Below, piece by piece: positions 1-9,236 of a DNA stretch of 64,000 nt. A program made the translations under genes and the position numbers. The notes below the pieces were generated by a model. That model did no database searches. It had not been told where the DNA came from and saw only the letters and a list, made by a program, of their open reading frames with translations. The stretch's first letter is position 1; the number at the start of each line of letters is the position of its first letter. The stretch is taken from assembly GCF_016892625.1 (NCBI RefSeq), contig NZ_JAFEMW010000003.1:496001-560000 (forward strand), written 5' to 3'. This stretch comes from Brevibacterium sp. RIT 803 (GTDB lineage: Bacteria > Actinomycetota > Actinomycetes > Actinomycetales > Brevibacteriaceae).

Positions 1-344
1 TCTACGCGGGGTTCATCGCCTACCTGTCCTGGGCACTCATCAGTGAGCCCTTCTCACGGACGACGATCACCCCGGCGCTCAAACTGCCCCTGTGGGTCGT
101 CGAACTCTCGCTTGCTGTGGGGATGACGCTGTTCTTCATCCGTGCGGCCGAGATGCTCATCCGTGCCGTCAAGGCCCCAGCCGAAGAACTCGACAAGGAC
201 GTGTTCGCTGAGGAAGCCGCGGCGGTCGGCATCGACGTCAACGACATCGCCATCGATGACTCACCGACCACTCCCGGCCACAATCACAAGGCCGGGGAGA
301 CCAACCTCGGCGATGACGACGACACGAAGGAAGGGGATCGCTGA
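1..344 (+). CDS. TRAP transporter small permease, DctQ type (3' part)
   Basis: Only the C-terminal part is in the window; the frame is open from base 3. It reads a hydrophobic stretch (WVVELSLAVGMTLFFIRAAEM), the last membrane helix of a four-helix DctQ subunit, then an acidic hydrophilic tail of about 60 residues rich in D and E. DctQ pairs with DctM in the membrane to move a carboxylate delivered by a periplasmic-type binding protein, whose gene should lie to the left of the window. The stop overlaps the DctM start (ATGA), so the two are co-translated. The call rests mainly on the unmistakable DctM next to it. Confidence 0.8.
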   Translation, partial: YAGFIAYLSWALISEPFSRTTITPALKLPLWVVELSLAVGMTLFFIRAAEMLIRAVKAPAEELDKDVFAEEAAAVGIDVNDIAIDDSPTTPGHNHKAGETNLGDDDDTKEGDR

Positions 345-1630
345 TGCTCGAAGCAACATTCGTTCTCATTGCAGTCCTCATTCTGCTGCTCGTCACCTCG
401 GCGCCCATTGCGGTGGCACTGGGCCTGACCAGCCTCGTCTACTTCTACTACTTCACGCTCATCCCGATGACCCAGGTCACGGAACGGCTGTTCAATGCGC
501 TCAACTCGTTCCCGCTCATGGCGATCCCCTTCTTCATCCTCGCAGCCAACATCATGTCCCGCGGCGGAATCTCGCGGAGGCTGACCGACTTCGGTGCCGC
601 GATGGTCGGGCACCTGCGCGGCGGAATGGCGATCACCACGGTGCTCGCGTGTATGTTCTTCGCTGCGGTCTCAGGTTCGTCACCGGCCACGGTCGTCGCC
701 GTCGGTGCGCTGATGATTCCGGCCATGATCAAGAATGGCTATCCGAAGGAGTTCTCCACGGGGCTCGTGGCCACCTCGGGGTCCTTGGGCATCCTCATTC
801 CCCCGTCGATTCCGCTCATCGTCTTCGGCATCGCCACCGAGCAGAACATCGGCGACCTGTTCCTCGCCGGTATCCTGCCGGGCATCCTTGCCGGTGTCAT
901 GCTGCTGGGTATGGCCGTGTTCGTGGCATGGAAGAAGGGCTACGGACACGCGGGAGCCGGCTTCAAATTGTCGAATGCCGACAAACTCAAGGCCTTCCGC
1001 GACGCCATCCTCGCACTGGCGCTGCCGTTCCTCGTCCTCGGCGGCATCTACTCCGGCTGGTTCACCCCCACCGAGGCGGCGGCCGTGGCAGTCGCCTACT
1101 CCCTGGTGGTGTCGTTGGTCATCTACCGCGAGATCAAGATCTCGCAGCTGTGGGAAGTCACGCTCTCGTCGGTGAAGACCTCGGCGATGGTCATGTTCAT
1201 CATCGCCAACGGCATCCTGTTCACCTTCGTCCTGGCCAGCGAACGGATCCCGGGGTCGATATCGGCTACGATCACCGACTGGGACCTGCAGCCCTGGCAG
1301 TTCCTCATCCTCGTCAACATCCTGCTGCTATTCGTGGGCTGTGTGATGGAGACATCCTCAGCGATCCTCATCCTCGCGCCGATCCTGCTGCCGATCGCCA
1401 TGGAACTGGGCATCGACCCGATCCACTTCGGCATCATCGTCGTGATGAACCTGGAGATCGGCATGATCACGCCACCGCTGGGGCTCAATCTCTTCGTCGC
1501 CTCCGGCATGTCGGGCATGAGCGTGATGAGCGTGGCGAAGGCCGCGATTCCGAGTGCGCTGGTGCTGCTGGGTGCGCTCATCCTGGTGACCTTCGTACCG
1601 TTCTTCGCGACGGCGTTCGTGGGGTCGTAG
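344..1630 (+). CDS. TRAP transporter large permease, DctM type
   Basis: 428 residues, the usual length of DctM, the large membrane subunit of sodium-driven TRAP carriers that take up carboxylates and related acids. It is almost all hydrophobic, with about a dozen helices. Family signatures are visible: PFFILAANIMSRGGISRRL, the Ser/Gly-rich AVSGSSPATVVAVGALMIP, GSLGILIPPSIPLIVFGI, FTPTEAAAVAVAY and MITPPLGLNLFVASG. The start codon overlaps the DctQ stop. A strong terminator follows at 1693-1729, so this is the last gene of the TRAP operon. The substrate cannot be told from the permease alone. Confidence 0.95.
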   Translation: MLEATFVLIAVLILLLVTSAPIAVALGLTSLVYFYYFTLIPMTQVTERLFNALNSFPLMAIPFFILAANIMSRGGISRRLTDFGAAMVGHLRGGMAITTVLACMFFAAVSGSSPATVVAVGALMIPAMIKNGYPKEFSTGLVATSGSLGILIPPSIPLIVFGIATEQNIGDLFLAGILPGILAGVMLLGMAVFVAWKKGYGHAGAGFKLSNADKLKAFRDAILALALPFLVLGGIYSGWFTPTEAAAVAVAYSLVVSLVIYREIKISQLWEVTLSSVKTSAMVMFIIANGILFTFVLASERIPGSISATITDWDLQPWQFLILVNILLLFVGCVMETSSAILILAPILLPIAMELGIDPIHFGIIVVMNLEIGMITPPLGLNLFVASGMSGMSVMSVAKAAIPSALVLLGALILVTFVPFFATAFVGS

Positions 1631-1692
1631 GCGGAGAGACCTACTGAACTGGAGCGGACGGACAGTTCGTAACTCGGGTGAGTTCTTGAAAT

Positions 1693-1729
1693 GGCGGTGC
1701 ATGCGGCAACTAGCATGCACCGCCTTTTT
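1693..1729 (+). terminator. Rho-independent terminator after the TRAP operon
   Basis: A perfect 12-bp stem (GGCGGTGCATGC, 1693-1704, with its complement at 1713-1724), an 8-base loop and a run of five T. It lies 62 bases after the DctM stop and separates the TRAP operon from the methyltransferase remnant. Confidence 0.9.
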
Positions 1730-1785
1730 GGATGACGCACTGCGTGCGTATGGGTGCGCCGCGCGTGCCTTACAGTTCGCTGGCT

Positions 1786-2521
1786 ATGCCGATAGATTTC
1801 CACGATCCCGCGACGCGGACCACTTACGCTCAAAGGCTTGCTGACAACAGCTGGTCGGACACGATGACTGGCCTCGTCGACCCCCGCGGCACTCGAGTTG
1901 CAGACATCGGCTGTGGCGGTGGCATCTACTCAACAGCCTGGCTCAACCTTGGTGCGGCATCGGTAGTCGGTGTGCTGAAGAACAAGAAGGCCTGTCCTTC
2001 GTCGCTGGCAACGCGACCGATACCAGCCTACCGAGTGGTGCCTACGACGTGGTTTTCCAGAAAGCCCTCATTCACCATTTGCCTGACCCAGCGAAAGCAT
2101 TCGCCGAAGCGAAACGACTGCTCGCTCCGGGCGGCACTTTGATCGTTCAGGACCGCACGATGGAAGATGTGCGCAAACCAGGCAGCAGCGAACATCTACG
2201 TGGCTACTTTTTGAGGTCTTTCCAAAACTTCTGGCCGTTGAAGAACAGCGTCGCCCCGAGTCGGAAACTATTACTTCCTCTCTTCGCGCGCTCGGGTTTT
2301 CTGAGGTATCAACGTCTCAACTAGCTGAAAAGCGCCGGACCTATTCAGACGTGGAATCCCTCAGACAGGACCTGGCAGTTCGGACAGGACGGTCGATTCT
2401 TCATGACCTCACCGACAAAGAAATTGAGTCCCTCATAGACGTCATTTCCGCCATGGTCTCCGGGATGGATCGCATTGACGAAATCGACTATTGGACCGTA
2501 TGGACAGCGACAGTACTTTGA
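1786..2521 (+). pseudogene. Class I SAM-dependent methyltransferase, broken in three frames
   Basis: Three consecutive pieces in three frames read as one methyltransferase. Piece 1 (from ATG 1786) carries the SAM-binding motif VADIGCGGGIYSTAW and ends at VVGV near 1972. Piece 2 (from about 1974) resumes with AEEQEGLSFVAGNATDTSLP, then AYDVVFQKALIHHL and LLAPGGTLIVQDRT. The join has lost part of the loop after the beta-2 strand, so there is a small deletion as well as a frame change. Piece 3 (from about 2213, after a run of five T) continues EVFPKLLAVEEQRRPESETI to the stop at 2519-2521. The two lesions remove function unless they are sequencing errors; the first, being a deletion, is hard to explain that way. 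The natural substrate is unknown. Confidence 0.75.
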
Positions 2522-2549
2522 CACACGCAGGCCGCTAACGCCACGCGCC

Positions 2550-3212
2550 CTATCCAATCTCAACAATGTGGTTCTGGTACGCCCAGACCACGGCCTGAAG
2601 GCGCGAGCGCACTCCGAGTTTGGGAAGGATTCGTGCCAGGTGGGATTTGACCGTCGCCACCTCGACGGTCAGCTGTTCGGCAATTTCACTATTGGTCATT
2701 CCCTGCGCAAGCAGCATGAGGATCTCACGCTCGCGGGTGGTGATCACGGAGAGAGCACGAGAGGGAGTCACCGGCTGCAGCCGACGACGTTGAACGTATT
2801 CGCTGACGATCCGCCGAGTCAGTGAGCGGTCGAGTGTGCCGTAACCGCCCGCCACATGCCGGACCGCACGGAGGATCTCCTCGGGGTCGGAGTCCTTGAG
2901 CAGGAACCCCGAGACACCGGTCTCAAGAGCACGGAACATGTAGTCGTCGATATCGAAGGTCGTCAGCATGAGGACGGGAATCGGCGGATCAAGCTGTGGG
3001 GGTGAGATTCGGGCGGCGACCTCGATGCCATCCATCACGGGCATTCGAATGTCGAGGCAGGCGATATCCGGACGCAGTTCGAGCGCGAGCTCCAGCGCCT
3101 CACCCCCGTCTGCAGCTGCGCCGATGATCTCGATATCGGGTTCTGCGTCCAGCAGTGCGATCAGTCCCCCTCGTACGAGTGGCTGATCGTCGGCGAGAAG
3201 TACACGGATCAT
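2550..3212 (-). CDS. Two-component response regulator, NarL/LuxR type
   Basis: 220 residues. The receiver domain is complete: acidic pair D8-D9, phospho-acceptor D54 in CLDIRMPVMDG, T84/T85 and K106 in FLLKDSDP. The C-terminal LuxR helix-turn-helix reads LTTREREILMLLAQGMTNSEIAEQL-like from about residue 157. Its start overlaps the stop of the sensor kinase (ATGA), making a cognate pair. It probably controls the leftward operon beginning with the CPBP protease, as autoregulation is common in this family, but no binding site was identified. Confidence 0.93.
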   Translation of the reverse strand: MIRVLLADDQPLVRGGLIALLDAEPDIEIIGAAADGGEALELALELRPDIACLDIRMPVMDGIEVAARISPPQLDPPIPVLMLTTFDIDDYMFRALETGVSGFLLKDSDPEEILRAVRHVAGGYGTLDRSLTRRIVSEYVQRRRLQPVTPSRALSVITTREREILMLLAQGMTNSEIAEQLTVEVATVKSHLARILPKLGVRSRLQAVVWAYQNHIVEIG

Positions 3213-4534
3213 GAGATTCCTCGATCTGGGTCACGTGGGATGGTCATCTGTACGACCCATCCGCCATTCTCATCTGGCCCTGCTTCACAGGTTCCGCCGA
3301 TGAGTGCCGCACGTTCCACCATGCCGAGTATTCCAAGGCCGCTTCCACTGGTGTGTGTTTCGCCGCTTCTGGCCGTTTGCGCTTCGCCGGTGGAGTCTCG
3401 CGCAGTGTTGCGCACGGTCAAATGCAACGCTTCCGGGTCCGTCCCTTCAATCACGACTGTGCAGGACGAACCGGGGGCGTGCCGGAGAGCGTTGGTCAAA
3501 GACTCCTGGACCATTCTGTATCCAGCGAGCTGGGCCAACGGTCCCACCCTTCGGCCGGGGTCCGTTCCTTCTTCGGCCTGGATCTGCAGTTCAACCTCGG
3601 CGCCACTCGACCGAACTGCGGTGACGAGGTCGGCGATGGTGGCCAGTGTTTTGAGACCTTGGTCGTCATCGTCACGCAAGAGCCCGACAAGCCGGCGCAG
3701 GTCGTCGAGGATCTCTCGACTCTGTTCACGAATCTGCAGTGCACCGTCCCGTGCAACCTCGGGATTGGTACTGATCTGACGTGCGATGGTTCCGGCCATC
3801 AGTGAGATGCCGGACAGGTGGTGTGCGGCGATGTCATGCAACTCGCGTGCCATAGTCGATCGTTCACGAGCCAGGGCCTCTCCGATCTGAGCATCCCGCT
3901 CGCGAGTGAGGGCATTGACGGTCTCTCGCTGAGACGCAGACAACGCTCGCTGGGAGGCAATGAACACCGCCGGCATGAGCGGCAGAAGAACGACGATCGC
4001 AGCCTGACCCATTGCGCCAAAGGCCGACGCGATCATGTTCTCCTCGCCAGCGCCGAGGCTGTTGACCCACTGCCCCGAGGCGACGATCACCGCGGTGAGG
4101 AGCGCCCACATGCCCAACCGCGACACCGTATTGCTGAGGCCGGTGAAGAACACACTGACGATGATCGGCAGGACTGTGAGTGTAAAAGCCGAGCTCGGCT
4201 GCACAGATGCCAGGCCCAGCGGCAGAACAGCGATGAGGAGCATTGTTGCAGCGGGCCAGCGGACCCTGAGGACAAGTGCAAGCGCCTGCAACATGAGAGT
4301 CGCTCCCGTGGCAATCCAGTCTGCGTCCATCATGGGCTCGTCGTGCAGCGACGGATCATGAGAGAAGAGCGAGGCTGTGAGAGCCAGAAGAGCGAGGGAG
4401 ACGACCGCGGTAGAGATGGCGATGATCAGTGCCGATCTCCACCGCGGAAGCTTCACTGGCACCATATTCCGATCATACGTGAAGGTCTCGAGACCATGAC
4501 CGGGACGCGAAGCGAACACGTTCTCATGAGACAT
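3209..4534 (-). CDS. Sensor histidine kinase, HisKA_3 (DesK/NarX-like) type
   Basis: 441 residues from the ATG at 4534 (MSHENVF), chosen because it overlaps the CPBP stop; a frame open further upstream runs inside the CPBP gene. Five or six N-terminal membrane helices (about residues 33-195) have no obvious extracellular sensor domain. The dimerization helix holds phospho-acceptor H233 in ARELHDIAAHHLSG, followed by QESLTNALRHAPG (N box) and GLGILGMVERAALIGG (G box). This layout is typical of kinases that sense membrane or cell-wall state. It phosphorylates the regulator encoded immediately downstream. Confidence 0.92.
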   Translation of the reverse strand: MSHENVFASRPGHGLETFTYDRNMVPVKLPRWRSALIIAISTAVVSLALLALTASLFSHDPSLHDEPMMDADWIATGATLMLQALALVLRVRWPAATMLLIAVLPLGLASVQPSSAFTLTVLPIIVSVFFTGLSNTVSRLGMWALLTAVIVASGQWVNSLGAGEENMIASAFGAMGQAAIVVLLPLMPAVFIASQRALSASQRETVNALTRERDAQIGEALARERSTMARELHDIAAHHLSGISLMAGTIARQISTNPEVARDGALQIREQSREILDDLRRLVGLLRDDDDQGLKTLATIADLVTAVRSSGAEVELQIQAEEGTDPGRRVGPLAQLAGYRMVQESLTNALRHAPGSSCTVVIEGTDPEALHLTVRNTARDSTGEAQTARSGETHTSGSGLGILGMVERAALIGGTCEAGPDENGGWVVQMTIPRDPDRGIS

Positions 4535-5471
4535 TCCGCAGCGATTCGCTCGCGACCGCCGGGTACCCGAGCCTTCCTCGAGTCGCAATGACGATCAGGG
4601 TCGCGGCGACAACGGAGCCCAGTGCCATGGCGATCCAAATCAGGTCACCCTCGCCATCCAGGGTGGGAAAGACCTCGGCCCACATGACGGTGGCGAAGTT
4701 GTTCACACTCACGTGCATCAGCATGGACAGCGGGAGGCTTTCTCCGGTGCGGTTGAACACCCAGGACATGACGATGTTGAAGGCGATGCAGAAGACCATG
4801 AAGGCGAGCAGACGTGTCCAGGAGGAGTCTGGATATCCGCCCCATTCCGTCAGGAACAGCGGCAGGTGCCATACTGCCCAGATCGGGCCGAGGATGAACG
4901 CCGACTTCATCGGAGAGTGCATGCGCTGCAGGCGAGGCAGGGCGTAATCACGCCATCCAGGTTCTTCGGCAAGACCCGTCGTGACGAATTGGATGAGCAG
5001 CATCGGGACATAGGCGATGAGCGCAGTCAGCGAGGGCGCGGCAATGTCTGTTCCGACGAACATAGCCCCGGTGAGGACCATTCCGGCGGGGACGGCCAGC
5101 AAGGCGATGAGATACCACCTGGGCGCCGCTTTCCATCGCAGCAATCGCCCTACCCACGCCTTCAGCCCGGGTCGTCCGTCGACAAGTGCCGTCAGCAGGA
5201 AGGCCGAGCCGATCGGACCCAGGTAGGCACCAGGCAGAACGCCGAGAAGCTGGCTGGTTCCGAGAAGTTCGGGAAAGCTGAAGTCCCCCAGTCCAAGCCC
5301 GTTCTGCGAGAGGATATAAGGGGTCCAGGCCAGCCAGCTCAGTGCGTTCACCAGAATGAAGAAGCTGAGCAATGGTCGTTGCTTCACCAGACCGACGATC
5401 TTTCCTTCCGGCGGTGAAGTGCGTTGTCGTGGAATGGTTTCGGTTTTGGTTTCATCAGTTTCAAAGGTCAT
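4524..5471 (-). CDS. CPBP-family intramembrane metalloprotease
   Basis: 315 residues with about eight membrane helices. The Abi/CPBP (Rce1-like) catalytic motifs are present: EEPGWRDYALPRL (E169, E170, R174), WHLPLF (H202) and a late MHVSVNN segment. Members are glutamate proteases in the membrane, linked to immunity to self-made peptides, signalling or prenyl-protein-like processing; the substrate here is unknown. It is the first gene of a leftward operon and overlaps the kinase start by 11 bases, so the protease is probably made in step with the two-component system. It could act on the sensor or be part of its response. Confidence 0.88.
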   Translation of the reverse strand: MTFETDETKTETIPRQRTSPPEGKIVGLVKQRPLLSFFILVNALSWLAWTPYILSQNGLGLGDFSFPELLGTSQLLGVLPGAYLGPIGSAFLLTALVDGRPGLKAWVGRLLRWKAAPRWYLIALLAVPAGMVLTGAMFVGTDIAAPSLTALIAYVPMLLIQFVTTGLAEEPGWRDYALPRLQRMHSPMKSAFILGPIWAVWHLPLFLTEWGGYPDSSWTRLLAFMVFCIAFNIVMSWVFNRTGESLPLSMLMHVSVNNFATVMWAEVFPTLDGEGDLIWIAMALGSVVAATLIVIATRGRLGYPAVASESLRNVS

Positions 5472-5787
5472 GCATTGATGCTATTGAGATCGGGATCCTT
5501 GCCTCTAGACCCAAAAGGGCGCACTGCGAAGATGCATACTTTAGTTGCAAATCGCTTGCTCGCACGGCCTGGTCGGCCTGAACCACGGTCGGTCTGAGCT
5601 TCGGCCATGCGCCGACGCGTCGCTTTGTCCACCCCACAGCGCGCTGCCAGCTTTTATCTGGATAATCGTAGTCAGCCGCCTACATGCAGACTTCCGGAAG
5701 GAACATGGACGACTATCGAAGTCCCGGCTGGGACATCATTGGCAGTATCAGACCTCAGCAACATCCCGCGCGGGCAGGTGAACTCCG
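5472..5787. other. Intergenic region between divergent units
   Basis: About 316 bases between the leftward CPBP operon and the rightward CorC pair. An AT-richer patch near 5527-5555 (TGCATACTTTAGTTGCAAAT) is the likely promoter area of the leftward operon, but I could not assign a clean -35/-10 pair. A short rightward frame before 5790 has a somewhat coding-like composition, but no start or homology I recognise. Confidence 0.4.
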
Positions 5788-7131
5788 TTGACCTGGCTTC
5801 TCTCGCTTCTCATCGGCCTGCTCGTCGTCCTGCTCATCACAGTGGCCACCGGCTACTTCGTGGCCCAGGAATTCGCCTATATGGCCGTCGACCGTTCTCG
5901 CCTGGCCGCCCGGTCGGCCGCCGGCGACAAAGCCGCCGAGCGCGCTCAATCGATCACTCGCCGCACCTCGTTTATGCTCTCCGGTGCTCAGCTGGGTATC
6001 ACCGTCACCGGACTGCTGGTCGGCTATGTCGCCGAACCCCTCATCGGCACTGCCGTCGGTGAGGCCCTCGGCGGGACCGCGATCCCCACCGGCACCGGAG
6101 TCGTCATCGGCACTGTGCTCGCCCTGGTCGTGGCGACGATCATCCAGATGGTCTTCGGTGAACTGTTTCCGAAGAACCTCGCGATCGCCCGGCCTGAGCC
6201 CTTGGCTATCTGGCTTGCGCGATCGACTGCGATCTATCTCGCCGTCTTCGGTTGGCTCATCACGATCTTCGACAAGGCATCGAACGCCCTGCTGAAGGTC
6301 CTGGGGATCGAACCTGTCCACGACGTCGACCACTCCGCGACCCGTCGCGATCTCAAACATATCGTCGCGGACTCACGCCAGAGTGGGGATCTCGTCGACG
6401 AAGATTCCCTCATCCTCGACCGCATCCTCGACTTCCCACAACAGAGCGTCGACCACGCCACCGTGCCCCGCTCACGGGTCGATGTCATCGGCGAGGACAC
6501 GCCGCTTCATCAGGTGCGAACTCTCATGCAGACCGGTCATTCCCGGTACCCGGTACTCAACGACGCCGAGGAGGTGGTGGGCACGATCGATCTCCTCGAC
6601 GTCCTCTCCGCCGCTGACGGAGACGATCTGCGTCCCTTGCTCAAATCGCCGGTCTTCGTTCCCGAGTCCCTGCCGCTGCCCGACGCCGTGCGCACCCTGA
6701 CTGAGAATCGGGCCCAGATGGGCTGCGTCGTCGATGAGTACGGAGGGTTCTCCGGCATCGTCACGGTCGAGGACCTCGGCGAGGAACTCGTCGGTGACAT
6801 CGTCGACGAACACGATGAGGCGATCGAGGAGATCGTCGCAGATGATGACGGCACCTGGACGGCTCCGGGGGCGATGCCCCTCGACGAGCTCTCCCGCGCG
6901 CTCGAACGCGACCTGCCCGCCACCTCGGCGCAGACACTTTCAGGCCTTGTCATCGAAGAGGCCAAGGGCTTCCCCGAGGTCGGTGACCGGATCGAGATCA
7001 CCTTGCCGGTCGACCCAGCCGAGCTCGCCGGCACACGAGCGCCGAGTCCGGTCAGACTCACCGTCGACGTCCTCGAGGTGTCCTCCCATGTGCCCTCCCA
7101 GCTGCGGATCGGAATCGAGGTTCAGCGATGA
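5788..7131 (+). CDS. CNNM/CorC-family transporter or hemolysin-like protein
   Basis: 447 residues. An N-terminal CNNM (DUF21) domain with four membrane segments includes FSAGQ-type features (FMLSGAQLGITVTGLLVGY, QMVFGELFPKNLAIARPEPL). It is followed by a CBS pair (about residues 210-330; PRSRVDVIGEDTPL, GCVVDEYGGFSGIVTVEDL) and a C-terminal CorC_HlyC domain. The family takes part in magnesium (and possibly cobalt) efflux or homeostasis at the cytoplasmic membrane. The only fitting start is the TTG at 5788, with a GGCAGGTGAA stretch upstream. It overlaps the next gene, a shorter paralogue, by ATGA; the pair probably works as a complex. Confidence 0.9.
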   Translation: MTWLLSLLIGLLVVLLITVATGYFVAQEFAYMAVDRSRLAARSAAGDKAAERAQSITRRTSFMLSGAQLGITVTGLLVGYVAEPLIGTAVGEALGGTAIPTGTGVVIGTVLALVVATIIQMVFGELFPKNLAIARPEPLAIWLARSTAIYLAVFGWLITIFDKASNALLKVLGIEPVHDVDHSATRRDLKHIVADSRQSGDLVDEDSLILDRILDFPQQSVDHATVPRSRVDVIGEDTPLHQVRTLMQTGHSRYPVLNDAEEVVGTIDLLDVLSAADGDDLRPLLKSPVFVPESLPLPDAVRTLTENRAQMGCVVDEYGGFSGIVTVEDLGEELVGDIVDEHDEAIEEIVADDDGTWTAPGAMPLDELSRALERDLPATSAQTLSGLVIEEAKGFPEVGDRIEITLPVDPAELAGTRAPSPVRLTVDVLEVSSHVPSQLRIGIEVQR

Positions 7132-8162
7132 GCAACCCCTGGGTCATCGTCACCCTCACTGTCCTCTTCATCGGCCTCAGCGCGTTCTTCGTCGCCGTGG
7201 AATTCGCCCTCATCGCCGCCAGACGCCACCGGCTGGAAGATGCAGCGGCCGACAGCCGCTCGGCCAGAGCGGCGCTGCGCAGCTCCACCGAGCTCTCCGT
7301 CCTCCTCGCCGGTTCCCAGCTGGGCATCACGGCGTGCACCCTGGCGCTGGGTGCGATCACGAAGCCTGCGGTTCATCATTGGATCACGCCGGTCGCCGAG
7401 GCTCTGGGTCTGCCGCTGTGGATCGCCGACCTCACGGGATTCGTCCTCGCCCTCATCATCGTCACGTTCCTCCATCTCGTCGTCGGTGAGATGGCCCCGA
7501 AGTCGTGGGCCGTGGCCCACCCGGAGCGCTCCGCGATCATGCTCGCGCTGCCGATGCGGGCGTTCATGTTCCTCACCCGGCCCCTGCTCCACGTGCTCAA
7601 CAACGCGGCCAACGCCTGCCTGCGGCTCGTCGGCGTCGAACCCGTCGACGAGGTCGATCAGGGCCACACCTCTGATGACCTGCGCGAGCTGCTGCGCCAT
7701 TCGGCGCAGGCGGGAACCATCGAACGGGAGTCCTCGGAGGCACTGCTCGGTGCTCTCGAGCTGACTCAGCTCAGCCTCGGCGAACTGGTGGCGAAGCACG
7801 GGAAACTGACTGCCGTCGGCCCGCAGGCGACAGCGGACACAGTGCGAGAGGCCGCACAGCGCGATCGCCACCGACGCATCCTCGTGCACACAGCGTCTGG
7901 GCAGCCACCGACTCACGTGGTCCATGTCCGCGATGTGCTCGGTCTCGATGGCGGAGACACCGTCACCGAGGTGGCTCGCTCGGTCGAGGTCCTGCCCGCA
8001 ACGATGACCGTCGGTCGCGCCTTCGGTGCAATGAAGGATGCAGGAACACAGTTGGCACTGGTCGAGCGATCTGATGGCAGCCATGCGGTGGTCACGGTCA
8101 CCGACGTGCTCAGCTACCTGCTCTCGGCAGACGATTCCGGCAGACGCAGTGCCGAATTCTGA
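7128..8162 (+). CDS. CNNM/CorC-family protein, second copy
   Basis: 344 residues. It has the same CNNM membrane domain (FFVAVEFALIAARRHRLED, LLAGSQLGITACTLALGAITKP, HLVVGEMAPKSWAVAHPE) and a weaker CBS pair, but it ends without the C-terminal CorC_HlyC domain seen in the upstream partner. Tandem pairs of this kind are usual in actinobacteria. Its start overlaps the stop of the first copy, so translation is coupled. Function is probably magnesium or divalent-cation homeostasis at the membrane. Confidence 0.88.
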   Translation: MSNPWVIVTLTVLFIGLSAFFVAVEFALIAARRHRLEDAAADSRSARAALRSSTELSVLLAGSQLGITACTLALGAITKPAVHHWITPVAEALGLPLWIADLTGFVLALIIVTFLHLVVGEMAPKSWAVAHPERSAIMLALPMRAFMFLTRPLLHVLNNAANACLRLVGVEPVDEVDQGHTSDDLRELLRHSAQAGTIERESSEALLGALELTQLSLGELVAKHGKLTAVGPQATADTVREAAQRDRHRRILVHTASGQPPTHVVHVRDVLGLDGGDTVTEVARSVEVLPATMTVGRAFGAMKDAGTQLALVERSDGSHAVVTVTDVLSYLLSADDSGRRSAEF

Positions 8163-8241
8163 GGTTCACCACCTCGGCGATCCTCGAGCCTGGAACGCTC
8201 GCCTGCGTCGGCCTTACGGTCAATATGCGACACTGGCCCGT

Positions 8242-8511
8242 ATGGTCCCCGGCACCGTGAATGAACTCTCAGCGCACGATCGAATGATCCTCGACCTGGA
8301 GAAGACAGAGCACACGTCAGCTGCTCGCGATGCGCTGTGTCGGCTCATCGAGCTGCCACTTGATAAGTACATTGTCGTGCTCGAGGGGATTGTCGATACG
8401 GATGCGGCCTATAGCTACGCCCCAGACGTCGTGAACCGAGTCAGGCATCTGAGAGCGGAGAGGTTTGCATTCGAACGACGGCACGGGCGGTGGAAGAACC
8501 CCCGCTCTTAG
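8242..8511 (+). CDS. DUF3263 family small protein
   Basis: 89 residues from the ATG at 8242. The core HDRMILDLEKTEHTSAARDALCRLIELPLDKYIVVLEGIVDT, then VVNRVRHLRAERFAFERRHGR, matches the actinobacterial DUF3263 pattern: a helical protein with a helix-turn-helix-like core and a basic C-terminus. This suggests nucleic-acid binding, which is not proven for the family. The same frame is open further upstream inside the CorC gene, but only the part from 8242 looks like the family. The gene is 79 bases after the CorC pair. Confidence 0.75.
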   Translation: MVPGTVNELSAHDRMILDLEKTEHTSAARDALCRLIELPLDKYIVVLEGIVDTDAAYSYAPDVVNRVRHLRAERFAFERRHGRWKNPRS

Positions 8512-8572
8512 CTCGGCGCGTCACCACTCTAGTCTCACTCGGTCGGAGGAGAAAGGCCCCGATCAGACCGTC

Positions 8573-9136
8573 CTACGTGGTCGTGTGAGGCGTTGGTCCG
8601 CCCAAAACGCGGTAGGTCGTCTGGACCATCCCGCCATCGAGGACTGTGGTGCGCACGTGCTCGAGATCCACATCTCCGCCAAGTGACCCGAACAGTGATG
8701 GCCCATCGCCGATGAGCACAGGCACTTGGGACAGCGTGAGCTCCTCGACAAGCTTGGCGGCAAGGAACCACCGGACGGTCGCCCCACCGTCGACGTAGAC
8801 GCGCTTACAGCCACTTCGCTCCGCTGCGTCGATGGCCGCTTCGGGTGAGCGGTGCACGATGATGCGAGGGTCTGCATCTGCGTCGAGGGTCGTACTGATG
8901 ACGTGGATCGGGCGACCGAGGTAGGGCCACTCCTGGAAAGCAGCGATCGCCTCGTAGGTCTTCCGGCCCATCATCACCGCGTCAACCGACTCAACGAACG
9001 GCGTGAAGCCCGCATCTCCGGCGGCCTCGCCGCGGCTGGTCAGCCACTCCAAGTCCCCGTCCGGCCGCGCAATGCGGCCATCGACACTCAACCCAAGAAA
9101 GACAACGGCACGGAGGGACTGCTGTGACGCGGACAT
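8573..9136 (-). CDS. DHFR-fold (RibD C-terminal-like) reductase
   Basis: 187 residues. It has the dihydrofolate-reductase-like pattern of the YwjB/RibD_C group: VFLGLSVDGRIARPDGDLEWL at the start, VMMGRKTYEAI, VDGGATVRWFLAAKLVEELTLSQVPVLIGDGPSLF and a C-terminal VQTTYRV strand. These cytosolic proteins bind NADPH; most stand-alone members have no assigned substrate, and it should not be named folA without testing. It is transcribed on its own, away from the aldo/keto reductase promoter region. Confidence 0.85.
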   Translation of the reverse strand: MSASQQSLRAVVFLGLSVDGRIARPDGDLEWLTSRGEAAGDAGFTPFVESVDAVMMGRKTYEAIAAFQEWPYLGRPIHVISTTLDADADPRIIVHRSPEAAIDAAERSGCKRVYVDGGATVRWFLAAKLVEELTLSQVPVLIGDGPSLFGSLGGDVDLEHVRTTVLDGGMVQTTYRVLGGPTPHTTT

Positions 9137-9236
9137 AGGGTCCAGTATGTCTGCTGCGAGCGAGAAGAATCAAGGAAAAGCCAACAGTACTCAGGCACCG
9201 CCACCTGAGGCTAACGATGAGTTTCTCCCAAACCCC

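Noticed and set aside
142..1647. A 501-codon open frame on the plus strand over the TRAP permease
   Set aside because: It is an out-of-frame shadow of dctM, rich in Arg, His and Pro from high-GC codon bias, with no domain; the overlapping frame is an unmistakable DctM.
8573..9136. Folate pathway dihydrofolate reductase (folA)
   Set aside because: The motif set is that of the stand-alone RibD-C/YwjB group and not of FolA; no thyA neighbour.
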